DNA of 64,000 nucleotides from the NCBI GenBank assembly GCA_015227615.1, contig JAALGZ010000026.1, forward strand, positions 310,001-374,000, in the 5' to 3' direction. Position 1 is the first letter of the stretch, and each line of letters opens with the position of its first letter. The notes under the pieces are model-generated. The model did no database searches. It was not told the origin of the DNA and was given only the letters and a program-made list of their open reading frames with translations. The translations under genes were made by a program, and so were the position numbers. This DNA comes from Labyrinthula sp. Ha (taxonomy: Eukaryota > Sar > Bigyra > Labyrinthulida > Labyrinthulaceae). Positions 12,817 to 25,006 of this stretch are shown one piece after another.

Positions 12817-12926
12817 TGTTGTAGTAAGTCTTTGGTTTTCTGGAGAAATTCTTAGTTAGTTAGTTGTTCTGTCCTAAACAGCCAATAGTACTGAAGACTA
12901 CAAGTTACTCACTAGCAACAACAACA
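12817..12926 (-). repeat. copia 3' LTR
   Basis: 110 bp, TG...CA termini with a 6-bp inverted end repeat; two differences from the 5' LTR. Very short for a copia LTR. Confidence 0.9.
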
Positions 12927-14386
12927 TCCTCTTCTTCTTCTGTACTGTTCTTTTTAGCACATGTCTTCATTAAAGCATCTCTGTGAATCTTTAACTTCGA
13001 AAATCCCAATGCTTTTGTGAACATGTCGGCCTGCAACTCATTAGTGTTTTTGTAACTAAGATTAATCTTTCCCATGTTAATCAACTCTTGCACAACATGA
13101 AACTTTAACTCAATGTGCTTGGTTCTGTCAAGACTTCCTTTGGAGCTTCCAATTAAGATTGCTCCCATGTTGTCATTGTAAACATTGATTGGCTTCGTGT
13201 ACTCCAACCCGAGAAACTCTAGAACATTAGCGATGTACCTGAGTGGTTTGGTAGCTTCTGCAATTCCAATGTACTCTGCCTCCGTAGATGACATTGCTGT
13301 TAACGGTTCCAACTTAGATCTGTACAAAATCGGTGCATTGTTAACCTTGATCACGTAGCCGTAAACTGATTTCTTCCTAGGTCCCATTGCAAATGATGCA
13401 TCAAGCACCATTTCAAGCTTTAGGGCGTCTTTACTATTGGTTTTGTAACACAGGCTCAAGTTCTTTGTGTCTACCAAGTACTTCATCACACGTCTAGCTA
13501 GCTTCAAATCAGTCGTCGTAGCACATGAAGTTCTTCTACTCATTGCATGAACAGCAAAACAAAGGTCAGGTCTAGTTCCTAAAGCAATGTGCAACAAACT
13601 TCCTAGAACAGATTGAAAAGGTCTAAGATCTTCTAGTGGTTTACCTGATGCATTCTCTAACTTAAGATTCTCTTGTAGTGGTACTTTAACACTCCTCTTC
13701 TCAAGATCAACTACCGCTTCAGCTTTCTCAATCTTCATTCGTTGATGAACATGAATGCCTCCTCTAGTGTAGTTCAACTCGAGTCCAAGAAACATCCTTG
13801 GATTCAGCTCTTTTCTTACCTCAAATCGTTGTTCCACCTGTTGCTCAAACTCATCCAACTCCACACTACTCTTTCCAACGTGTAGAATGTTATTCACAAA
13901 CAAACACAAAAACATTTTGTTTCGCTTGTACAGACATGGATCTACAGGGCAATTGACAAACCCAAGTTTTTTTAGAAACTCATCAATGCAAACATTCCAA
14001 TTCCTAGGTGAACTTCGAAGGCCGTAGATTGAGGATGTAGTTCTCCAACAGTTGCTGCCATCGTTCTTAGGATGTCCAGCAGGGAGTCTTAAGTAAACCT
14101 CTTTCTCAGACTTTCCGTAGAGGTAAGCATTTTTCACGTCCAAACTTCTGATCCTCCAACCCTTCGATGCAGCAACTGAGATCAACAACCTTACAATCTC
14201 AAAACGACCTGTTGGGGCGTAGTTGTCTTCATCATCAGCAGGTTTCTCTAGATCACCTCTTGCTGCAAGTTTAACTTTCTTTCTCATACTGTCTTTGATG
14301 GTGAACAACTCTTTCAATGGCAATGGTTTCACACCGGCAGAAACATCTCGCAACTGAACAACATCAAACTCGCCGATGTATTCCAA
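12905..14386 (-). pseudogene. copia reverse transcriptase and RNase H region
   Basis: Fossil pol part, the longest open piece of the copia element. The N-terminal reverse transcriptase half has LDVKNAYLYG and the copia hallmark YGLRSSPRNW; the C-terminal RNase H half contains SSTEAEYIGIAEA and the final DxFTK-type block DMFTKALG. In the family these enzymes copy the RNA genome and remove the RNA strand. The frame runs into the 3' LTR. Confidence 0.9.
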
Positions 14387-14961
14387 ACTTTTAACTTCTT
14401 GGTTGTACTGTGTTAACCATTCAGTTTTGGCTTTTCTTCCAGTGATTTGTGCAAAATTTTTAGAAGGAAGTAGTTAAAGAGACTTAGCAGTAAATCCAAC
14501 AGCATTGCGAACCCATTTCCCTTCATCTACGCTACCTGTATCAATTTCAGACCATCTAGGCCCAACTGGAACACTCTGAGGTATTGATTCATTAGTTTAG
14601 TGGTGTGGTTTACTTTCCTCTTCTTCTCTAGGTACATCAGTCTTGGCATCTACATCATTTGGCACAATTAAGCTAAATTCCGTACTCTTTTTTATTGAAA
14701 CTGCATCATTTTCGATGACCCGTTTGAAAAACCGACCAGACCGTGCAGTTCCTTTTTTTTAGTGTCTAGCCAGTAGACCAAGTACTCCCTGCCCTTCTAA
14801 CCCAAGAAGATTGCCTTTCTTCCTTTCATTTCACCTTTTTTCTGCTGTTTTCTACATCTAGTTGCACCCAATCTTTCAAATTCAGAGAGATGATCGGTTT
14901 GAGGTTTTCGTAGGTACATTAACTCAAAAAGAAGCTTCGCTTCCGTAGCTGCACGAGAAAA

Positions 14962-15678
14962 TTATCTGTTGTGCAAGTGTAAAAAACATTTAACAGCGTA
15001 AGACCAGTAATCAGCTGTCAATCCAGAGTCATTGAGTAGCACTTTGTAGCCATCCTGCAACGTGCGATTCCAACGTTGCACTGTCCCATTCATCGATGGA
15101 TGGCACTTTGGTGACACAACATGAACTACTCCCAGATTCTCAAGTTCTTCCTTCAGTGACGAGGTAACAAACTCGTTTCTTTGATCCGTCTTAAAGTTGA
15201 TCAGCTTCCTTGATATCAAATTGCTCATCCTCTCCAACCAAGCCTTAACCACTTCGGTTAATTGTGATTTCTTGCAAATGCAAAATGTACACTTGTACTT
15301 AGTGTAGTCATCAACAAGAGTTAGCATAAATTTGAACCCACTTTTCCCGATTGGCAACCGTCCAACAAGATCTGCATGTACTTTTTTAAAACTTCTAGTT
15401 GCTTTGAACTTGTGCACTCTTATCGTAACAGTGGTCATCTTTTCAGTCAACTTTCTTAAGTCACACTCTAAGCATTGATTGCATTTCTTGAGCATTTCTT
15501 TTGGAAGTCCATCAACCAATCCATGCTTCTGCATCTCCATCATTGTCTGGTAAGATGGATGTCCAAGCTTACGATGCCACTCCATGGTTGTGTCAGGTAT
15601 CGAACCTAGCTTTACAACATTAGTTTTGACTGTAAATGACAACCAGTACAGCTTGTTTTGACCTCTTTTAGCAACCAA
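14962..15678 (-). pseudogene. copia integrase region
   Basis: Fossil integrase part: the zinc-binding segment reads WHRKLGHPS with CNQCLEC downstream, followed by the catalytic core with VDDYTKY and the block around MNGTVQRWNRT that carries the family Glu. Between this and the RT region (14387-14961) only decayed integrase C-terminal sequence is seen. Confidence 0.85.
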
Positions 15679-15711
15679 CTTATGGGTTTTTGTTTCATCA
15701 ACAATCTCAGC

Positions 15712-16873
15712 TCAATCCTTCAGAAGCTTGGTAGACCAACCCTTGTCTGCTAACAACCGTGTGGAAACAATCATGTTTTGGTTTAAGTTCTCATCAAAAG
15801 CAATATTGGTAAGTCTCACACTCAATACAGTCTCTGTTAATCCTACAAAGTTTCCAATGTAATTTACAAGAACAAATCCTGACAACGTCCCAACAACTAG
15901 AGGTTCTTTAAGGCGTCTTAAGTTTGTCATTAGTTCTTTTCTTGAGCACACATGAAGACTAGCACCAGAATCTAAGCGAAAATGGATTTTATTTGACTTC
16001 TGAGTGCCACCATGAGCTTCAATTAAGCAAATCTCTGTTTTTCCGTATAGACCTAACCCACTAAGATCAACGGTTTCATTGGTGAAACAAACTTTCTTCA
16101 CTTGTTTTTTTTTTGTTAGGGTAGTCGAAACTTTTGTGGCTAGTTTTCTTACAGTTCTAGCAACATGGACATCTAAACTTGAGGTGACCATCTTTCTTAC
16201 AAATCGGGCACTTTTTCTTCTTAATGCTTTGCTTAGCCGGAGCAGCATTTGTAACCTGCGCCTTCAGCACAGCTCTAGTGTCACGTAGACTACTCAACAC
16301 AGTAGCTCTTTGCATCACTTTAACCAGAATATTTTCCATGTCGTAAGAATTATCATCACTCCTGAACATCTTCTCTGTACGAATGTTCAACACTAGTTCA
16401 TTAAATTCTGCTGGTAGTAAGGAAAACAACTTCAAAGTCTGTTGAGAGTTTGAAACACTCCCCCCTGCCTGTTTCAGTTTCTTCACAGCAACCTTAAATT
16501 TGGTTACTGTCAGAAGAACATCTGGTCCAGCCTCAAGTTACTCTAACTCACACTCAGCTTCTTGCAGTTTCACATCCTCGGAAGTTACACAAACCAACTG
16601 AAGTTCTTTCCAAGCCTCTTGAACACTCTCAAACATTAAACAAAGATCTTATAAATCTCCCCCTACACACCTTACTAGGTCGCTAAACGCTCCAGCTGCC
16701 TGTCTCTCAAACTTTTCCAACTCTTTGGGATCTTCTGGTACAGTTCTGGCACCAGTCACAATCCCCCAAGTAGCCGTGCGAAGAAAGTGTAGCTTCATCT
16801 TCTTCGCCCACGTGGCGTAATTCTTGGCGTCTGTGAGTTTTGACGGTAGTTCAACTTTTTGAGACAGTTCCAT
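15712..16873 (-). pseudogene. copia gag and protease region
   Basis: Fossil gag begins 31 bp inside the 5' LTR (MELSQKVELPSKL), with the copia gag pattern around TWAKKMKLHFLR, and ends in a CCHC zinc knuckle (CPICKKDGHLKFRC, near 16170). The aspartic protease with LDSGAS follows near 15970. The region is in several open pieces. Confidence 0.8.
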
Positions 16874-16904
16874 GTATTTCTGCGTTTCGTTTAGGCTCTT
16901 AACC

Positions 16905-17014
16905 TGTTGTAGTAAGTCTTTGGTTTTCTAGAGAAATTCTTAGTTAGTTAGTTGCTCTGTCCTAAACAGCCAATAGTACTGAAGACTACAAGTTACTCAC
17001 TAGCAACAACAACA
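16905..17014 (-). repeat. copia 5' LTR
   Basis: 110 bp, matches the 12817-12926 LTR at all but about two positions. Confidence 0.9.
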
Positions 17015-17088
17015 TAAATACTTAACTGTACATATTGCGAATATCCCTCTTACTTGTTTTGCTACCCTTTCATTACCAATATTTTGAA

Positions 17089-17900
17089 TTATAGTTTATT
17101 CTTTATTCGTAATAGCATTTCTTGGGTAATTGAAGCAAGAAGTTCTTCTTCAAAATTGAAAATCCTTGAAGTAAATAAAATTCTTCCGCTATCTATAACC
17201 TGAAAAATAAGTAAATTAACGAAAATAACTTGCACGGTGATAAAAAAATACATCCAACTTTTTACGTATATTTTTCTTGGTTTGTGAAAGTGGATCGAGT
17301 GGTCTAAACTTGGTAATAGCAACTGAGCTCTTTCTATGTCTTTATAGTTCTTGATCACAGTTCTATGTAAATAAATATCCGTCATAAAACCTAAAAGCGC
17401 AGTGTTTACTCTCCAGTCATCTTTTTCCACAGTTGGAAGAAATTTAAAGAGGTATAGATCATTTCTTTCATCTGATGCAATACTTCTTCTTTCAATATTT
17501 CCCCAGAGATTAACTTCTTCATAACTTTCTATTGGCAATCCCAACCTAGAGATAAAGCTCTTTGGAATATTTTCTGGAAAAGAAAATTGATAAGAAAACG
17601 AGACTTCAGGCTTTTGAAAACTAGCTAATGCTGTAAAAATAACCTATAGTATAAAAGACTGTTGAGTTTTACTTTGTCTTTTTATGTAATAGTGCAAGAT
17701 CTTGTTTCGAAAGACTTTCCAGAACGACGTGGGTTGATTTTTATAGTTGAAGGCATAAACTCTCCCGTGTTAATAAAATACCCGTGAAGAGAATGAATAA
17801 CAACATCATCAGGCACCGTTTGACTCAAAGCGGAAATAGCGTTTCCAATGAACTGACCACCGAATGCGCGATTTAGATTTATCTTGATCTCATGAGAAGT
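17089..17900 (-). CDS. acyl-CoA thioesterase, TesB/ACOT8 type, with mini-introns
   Basis: Hydrolyses acyl-CoA to free acid and CoA; ACOT8-type enzymes act in peroxisomes. Exons (minus) ~17900-17673, 17643-17236 and 17199-17089 give a double hot-dog protein: RAFGGQFIG, then VIHSLHGYF, GKSFETR, TALASFQKPE, later LLPSLDHSIHFHKP and ASITQEMLLR. The Asp in SLDHS and the Gln in TQEM match catalytic residues of the family. Introns of 29 nt (17644-17672, GTAAAA..ATAG) and 36 nt (17200-17235, GTGCAA..TCAG) keep phase. Codon 17682-17684 is TAA where the family has Gln (A-x-Q-x-G-x-x-IF). The N-terminus is unclear: sequence just upstream is in another frame. The C-terminus ends NKL, a possible weak peroxisomal PTS1. 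A live gene or a recent pseudogene are both possible. Confidence 0.75.
17200..17235 (-). other. 36-nt intron in thioesterase gene
   Basis: Minus-strand GTGCAAG...TTTTTCAG. It is a multiple of three and free of stops, so it could be read through, but removing it joins MYFFIT to VIDSGRIL, which fits the spacing of TesB proteins better. Confidence 0.55.
17644..17672 (-). other. 29-nt intron in thioesterase gene
   Basis: On the minus strand it starts GTAAAA and ends CTATAG. The join gives KDK-VIFTALASFQ, matching the family order, in phase 0. Confidence 0.75.
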
Positions 17901-17904
17901 ACAT

Positions 17905-18145
17905 ATATATTTTTAAACTGGGTTGGAGCAGCGGCTAAGCTATCAGGGTACAAACTTGTGTTTCCAAATTTGCCTTGGAACGCTTCGTCCAATTTTGACT
18001 CTTTTTGTTTGTTCATTCCGATATCTTTTTCCCGATAATCTATATCATCTTTAGCTGGTAATGTAATATTGATTTTATTCGGAGCTTACATAGATACTTT
18101 CCACATTAACTGTAGTTCAAGCTCTTGTCTTGTTGAAATATAATT
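17905..18145 (-). other. unidentified coding-like exon upstream of thioesterase
   Basis: On the minus strand this stretch reads as protein-like sequence (LELQLMWKVSM, then KINITLPAKDDIDYREKDI, ending near SLYPDSLAAAPTQFKNIY) apart from a TAA at 18086-18088. It could be the N-terminal part of the thioesterase gene, joined by a junction I could not resolve, or a separate decayed gene. No domain is recognised. Confidence 0.35.
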
Positions 18146-18199
18146 GAAACCGTATAGTCTCGATTAAGTTTAACTATATTGGTTTCTTGGTTATTATTA

Positions 18200-21100
18200 C
18201 TTATCCATGTACTAATTTGGTGGGAAATAATGTTGAACTTTAAGCTAATGAGGAAAAAAATCAGAACGTGTTCGCAGGACATTCAGAGAAATCTCAATAC
18301 CTCTTACGTTGTAAATTTTCTGGCAATAACTTTATCATCATATAGATTCTTTTTATTGGATGTCCCTTCATATCTTTTTTCATCTATTATTCTTACCAAT
18401 GGGTTGTTTCTTGTTTCGTGATAGTTAATTAGAATACACAAGTGTTGTATTGTTCAAGCGACATAGAAATGGCTCATTCACATGGGTACTAATTTAATAC
18501 TATCAAATAACCATATATAAAGATTATTGTTCTTTTTTATTTTGCAGATTATATATGTTAATGCATAGAAAGTTCGAAATATTAGAAAGCTCGAGGTTTC
18601 TTGGATCATATCTGGGAAAGCCAACAAAAATGAGATATGAAAACAGGGGAAATGGATTGTTGAAGGTCAGTAAGAAGCAGAATTGAAACATTGACATAGA
18701 AAAAAAAGAAAACAAACGTCAATTATCCAAAGGTTACTTATCTAATTAGCTATAAACAAAATATTTAGTGGCTTGTGCAGCACTGGATTGGATATCCTAG
18801 AAAATCAGGAAAACCGTTACACATTTCTGCCGCCATATTTTCTTTATGGGATGATAAACCTTTTAAAAAGAGCTGGCGCTTCCTCTGATAAATTAATTCT
18901 TGGATTTAATACACTGAAAGAAACTATAAGATAATGCAAGATAACCTTGGTGACAGTCTTCTCAGGATTAGAAACGGAAAATGTTTATTTTTATTATTTT
19001 TACTAAGTTAATTTAGAATGACTTCTACTAAAATATTTTGAACTATCTACAAAGTATTTATACAGGCTCAGGAGGAAAAGTTAAAAACAGAATAAAAAGT
19101 TGTAACACTTTTTGTGAAGTTGGAACGCTTACATTAACAAAATTAAAGAATAACCTAGAAAACAATAAAAATCTGGATCTAGATATACTATAAGAAACGC
19201 TTCAATGTAAATTAGCTTGGATTTCATATATGAAAATAGTCCAAGATTCAAGATAGGTTTTTATGGAAAGGTCACAATTAATTTGAAGTGCTATAAATTT
19301 TGGTTTCACACGTACCATCAAGTTATAGATTCCGCAGTTCACTCCGCGTTCTGTGAAAGTTTAAGTATATTAGAGACATTATAATTATGAATAGACGAAA
19401 ATCCTCGTCCTAAATGGCTGCAAACATTTTAGTCCTATGTGATAAGATATGTGACAAATCGAAGAGCGAATGCACAGGTTCGGATAGAGAAATGTCAATT
19501 TGTGGAAATCCATTTCCACCACTCATTCAAAATAAGATTATGATAGATAAGACCTTGAGATAATCTATAATTACCCTTTTGGAGGAGCAACAGTGGGAAC
19601 CGGTTTATTCTTAAGAAACGAACGCCTTCATCGACACTCTAATCTTAAGTTGTCTGATGAAGTAAAGTTACAACCCAGAGAGAGAACCACAGGTTCCAAA
19701 ATATCGAATTTAAGTATAATCGATTGAAACTTACCACAGGATATAAATTTTCAACTGTCTTGGACTATTGGAGGTTGAATATCCAACATATTTGACGCAC
19801 TATTATATGAATAAGATAGTATTATGAAACCCTCAACGAGGATATTGGTTCGCTGGGATATGAAACAATATAATATATGTTATCGATATTGCATTGTAAT
19901 AAGGGTAGAAGCAACTAATCATTTTTCTAGCAACAAAACTCGTGTATTTAATTTAAAATTAGTATATATCTGCATGGAAACTAATTTATTTGGGGTTGGT
20001 TGAGTAAGTTTAAGCTCATTTGTGCTAGCAGTGATTAGATTAAAGTTATAGTGTCTAGCAACACATGAAAAGAATTACGGGTGATGGATTTCTAGAATTT
20101 ATAGTTCAATGACGTGATAGTTTAGTATTTTTATTATTAATCAACTGTTTTTAAATTAAATATACGGGGAATATCAAAGCTACGACAGCTATAAACTTAA
20201 TGTTTTGAGATTTTATTTGACTGAAAAAATTATCTGAATTAACCTATAAGATCTCAAATAAGAAGAATAATTGAGCAACAATAACTGAGAGTTATTGTCA
20301 AATAGAATCTTTTCCTGATTTCTTTGTGGATATATATTTATATGTGCTCTGAACCCAAGCTCTATGCATGCTAAGCGACAGGGATATATGCTTCTTTGTT
20401 TCTTATGTAGCTAAACAGGTGGTGTCCAAGGGAACAGTTTCAATATCACTTAAAATAGTTGCAGTAGAACGTTGTGCAAATCATCCAATAAGATTCCTTT
20501 TAACATAATTGAACTTTACATGAACGTACATGTATACAAGATCCTCAACCATTTAGTAGCTTATTAAGATCATGGAAGACATTCTTATGAACCTAAAACT
20601 CAATATGCACGTAAAATGAATACTGCACATACGTTCTTAAAACTACCATGACGGTTCCGCTAGTCGATAATACCGATATCTCGACCACATTATTTATAGG
20701 TTATACATTCATTGGGTTCCAACAGGAGAGTCAAAAACTTAGAATTTTAATAAAAATATTTCTTCCAAAGATTAAATATCACAACCTTAGATTATACATA
20801 GATATATACAGAAAAAAGATTTGTATGATACAGGTTACAGTGAGGTACAAAGGGTGGGAAAATGGGGGGGGGATATTATTCATGTAAAACTTTCTTGCTG
20901 ATAATTTTCAACACCACAGACCCGTCTGCAACAATTAGATATTTAACGAAGAAGATATCCTCTATAAAATAGCTCTCAACGTGAGTTTACGCTGTTCATA
21001 ATACATATCTTCAAAAAATAAACAAAAAGGCACGAATAGAAATAAAGCGATTGAATTCGAAGCTTTTCAGTATGAAAAAATAAATGAAGTTTTAGTGGGT

Positions 21101-24100
21101 TTGTACAGAAATGGTGTCCCTTGCAAATAATGATTACTTCTGTTGGGATTACGGAAGCAAAAATCCTGAATACAAAAAATTGCTCGATCCGAGTCATGAG
21201 AATTAATCAAATTCGTATCTTGCACGAAAACGACATCAATAAAAAACTTGGGGGAAATAATAGCAAATGGTCAACATGTTAGTAGTATTTAACTCCGTAC
21301 GATGATAAACATGAAACTACCCTGATGATCTAGGCTTAAATGTCATAAAGATCAAGATAAAAATTAGATAACCAATCCAGAAAATAAGATATTTGGTTGC
21401 AATTTCAAAGGACAATGTATTAATCAACCATTGGAGAGTCGAACTATGCTTCATGTTGCTGCTTACAAATATCTTCTGTACAATATTCCGCGCAAAACTC
21501 AAGTATCTTTACCTTGAGTAATGGAAGAATTAAATTTCGATACCGTAGATGAAGATATCCTTAGTTTTCTGTTAAGCAACATGATCCTACTAATTAAAAA
21601 TCTTGTGCTGGTCTGATTTATTAATAAAACAAAGCATCATTGGTGAGTCATTGCTGGTAGATGTCGATTATGCTGTACATAAAGCTCACAACCAAAGTGT
21701 TTCTGCTCCAAACGGTTACAATATAGCATCATATGAGAAATTGGATACTGTTATCATATGAGAAATTGGATACTGTTATCATATGACAAAATAAACCAAA
21801 AAAATTTAGCTACTCGAAGTTTTACATCTTCAGCGCAGATCTTATACATTAAATACTCTGTCGTATAAATAATAGATATATACTGTATACCAGGGTCAAA
21901 ACAATGACACTGTTTTACTGTATCTGATATTCAGCAGGAGAAATGGTCTAGATTAGCAGAGTTAACATGGCCAATTAAAACAATTTCACTCTCTGGAAAG
22001 TAAGATATCCATGGAAAAAATTATTTTAACATCATTTTAAACTCGCGTCCTTAATGGGTAGTTTTAAGTACATTTACCATGTTTTCTGAGCTACTCACAA
22101 TATTTAACACCTATTATCGCCAAAAGTGGATCTCATATATATATCTGAAATGGAACAGGAATGTATTAAAAGAATAATTTAGATTTGTAATAAGCACATC
22201 GATTGCATTTGCAATGATGGAGATACATATTTTCAAGGTGGAATTAGTATTGTTTTAAAAAGAACATAAAGGAAAGTACATAAATAAGCATTCCCCTTTG
22301 CAAAATAGAAAAAAAAGGAATATACAAATCTAACTTTGCTTAAAATGATGAGATTTTTCCTAACCCAAGTAACTATACTAGAAAATATCCGTCTATGCCC
22401 GCCCTAGCTGCAATATCATGAATTTCGTCTGAAGAAAACAAGGGTTCTCTCCATGCAAATCACTCTTCAACAAAGAATCCAATATCAAGTATATCAGAGT
22501 ATTTGGAGCTAGAGATCATATCATTCAATATATAAAATAGAAATTTTATTCCTTAATACCGAAGATATATATCTTGGATAAAACAGCAAATTAAAACTTT
22601 CTATTTTCTTCAAATTCAAAATCGGGAATCTATTACAAGTAATGACCATAAAGTTAGATGAGGTATATACCGGCAGCACAAGCTATGAAAAATGCATTTT
22701 AAAAAACCTCGACATATACATATTTTCCAATTTACCAAAAATGGGTAAGTGATTCAAGATATGAAAAAACATATCTTTCAATTTAAAAAAGATAATTAAG
22801 AAACTACAGAAGTATCTATCAATGAAGTGCAAAATAGACAAGCAAATGAAGATGGTTATATTACGAGACCACTGAAAACTTCTGATAGAGATAAGCAATA
22901 AAAATGATCTATTACAGTATCAGGAAACTTTGATATATTACCAAACAAGATTTTCAGGGACAAGCTACGTCTAATGACGCTTCATACTGTTTGCTTTTTT
23001 TATCCAAATATTGACTAATCGGCTATTATTTTGCGAAAGCTTGGGTAGATTAACGTTACATATTTCATAGGAGCCTGTTATTCGATAAACACAAAAGTCA
23101 TTGAATCTTCTGGAATTACCAGAATATTCAATGTTGTGCCAAGCACAGATCCTCCTACATGGAATATTAGACTGATTGGGTTGTTCAATGATCGCGGAGT
23201 ATAAGCAATGTTGTCCTGGCAGAAGTCAACATATATGCCAAAGGCAATGAGTATAGAAAGGGTATCCTCTTAACACTGTCATAGTTTTATGCACCAGTAG
23301 TACTAGTAGAAACTTTTCGAGTCATTATATGCATGACACTACAATTGAGGACCTTATTACCTGGGTTGGACATAGCTGGTGCATTCGTCTATAGCGCGTT
23401 GGAGAGATCTATCTTTATTGAACTTCCAAAAGAATACAGCAAAAAAGGGGACAAGGAATATGTTCGGAATAGTTTTAAATTCATATAAAAACTAAGAAGT
23501 ATGCTAAATATCCAGAATAGAAATACTGAAAAGCGTTAAAAACAACTTGGTTAACACCGTTACCAAGTCACAATTGTTTAGTCACAAATTATGGATGGAA
23601 AAAAGATACTTTGTATTTGTGGACGGCTTGTGCTGTAATTGTAGAGAAACGAGAGCCACTACAATTGAGAATATAATATCCGAAAAGCTGAAACTGACTT
23701 TTAAGCTAGTTGCTAAAACCTATCTTGGTTTTTTTCATCAACACATGAGAATATAACGCATTATGTAAGCTTAGCCACTCATATTTGAAATATTTTTTAA
23801 TAACATTATTACTAAATTTTGAAGAATAAATTGGAAGCGCTAATGTATACAAATCTAATTGTGAATAATGCATATAAACTTAACGCAGTTATACAAAATC
23901 AACTAGTTATGGGTTTGCTAAACCACATTACAATTTAAGACCGACCTGAGATTAGATGATATATTCATATTTTGTTTTCCAGACCTGACAAACTGGCTCA
24001 GAAGTGCTTGGAAGCAGAGAAAAAAGGAACTTTTGTGTTTCTTTGAAACAAAAAGTAAGAAGATACAATAAAAAGGAAAAAAAACTCTGAAAACATGATA

Positions 24101-24400
24101 AATGTATTTATAGACAGTTGCCATCGTAATGGTGAAAATGGAATAGTGTTCATGGAAATCTTATACTTCAAAATGAAAACATCATCTACTATTGACGTAA
24201 AACTGAGTCCGTTCTAACTACTGAATCTACTGATACATAATGGATTTGAAGGAGTTATCCAAGTAGAGCTCTGCTTGTGGTAAATAACTTATTGTTACTA
24301 TTCAATGTAGACCTCAAGACGATTATATTGATATGGAATCAACCTGTATTGAAATTGTGCTAAGATTTAGATGTAGTAAGATGATTAGAGAACTTAGATA
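18200..24400. other. 6-kb stretch without confident genes
   Basis: Open frames here are short and most have poor composition. Some pieces are protein-like, for example plus-strand text around 21070-21190 and 21450-21520, but they are short and I do not recognise them. They may be remains of a decayed inserted segment. A 25-bp tandem repeat lies at 21728-21787. No RNA gene was recognised. Confidence 0.4.
21728..21787. repeat. 25-bp tandem repeat, about 2.4 units
   Basis: Two perfect units starting ATCATATGAGAAATTGG and a partial third unit. Confidence 0.9.
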
Positions 24401-24654
24401 CTATATATAATCATCTTACACAACAAGTTGTTGCGTTGAGACCGAAGTTACTAGATCTTATCACAGGTGGCATCTGGTATGATTCAATGACCAAACTATG
24501 TGAAAGAGCATGTTCACTGAATTGTAGGAAAGAGCTATATGAACTTGGGGAAGGTGTTGTTGTGATTTATATTAGACCTTGGTCACTTAGCATATATGTT
24601 GTTAAAGTAGTACTTTAAAAACTAGTTTACTTCTAGAGTATTGTATTATTTGAC

Positions 24655-24825
24655 TTATTACTTAGATATAAAAATAATCAAATTGTTCCTATACCTAACT
24701 ACAAGAATACAATTACTGAACGGACTACGTATACAATAGCAGCAATAACTATTTTGGTGTCTATGCTTATTAGTCTCTTTGGAAACGAGTATCCATTTGA
24801 TTTCGGGTGCTTAAATAAGAGGTAA
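24655..24825 (+). other. small open frame with one membrane segment
   Basis: A 56-codon frame (no clear ATG at its start) holds one hydrophobic segment, TYTIAAITILVSMLISLF, long enough to span a membrane, followed by NEYPFDFGCLNKR. A 60-codon Cys-containing frame lies just upstream (24436-24618). Neither is recognised; they could be exons of one small gene or decayed pieces. Confidence 0.22.
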
Positions 24826-25006
24826 TGTGAATTTTAATTTAAAAACTTATATAGTAGATAATAATGGGTAACATAGATGTTATTCTATAAAACTTAGAAA
24901 AAATGTTTATATTGTAATATGGATTGGAACAAAATCAGATAATAACAGACTTAGGACATGTTCTGAATTAAACAAATTCAGTGTTTTATTTGACACCTGC
25001 TCTTGC

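Larger units (their letters stand above)
12817..17014 (-). mobile_element. Ty1/copia LTR retrotransposon, broken
   Basis: Bounded by two 110-bp LTRs that begin TGTTGT and end ACAACA and agree at about 108 of 110 positions. The internal region reads on the minus strand in the copia order gag, protease, integrase, reverse transcriptase, RNase H. A purine-rich tract sits just inside the 3' LTR (plus-strand 12927-12942). No perfect target duplication is seen. The element lies in the 3' flank of Roco copy 1: the same flank is uninterrupted after copy 2 near 34010. The near-identical LTRs suggest a fairly young insertion, yet the coding part is in about five open pieces, so it is a dead copy with several breaks. 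Confidence 0.92.
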
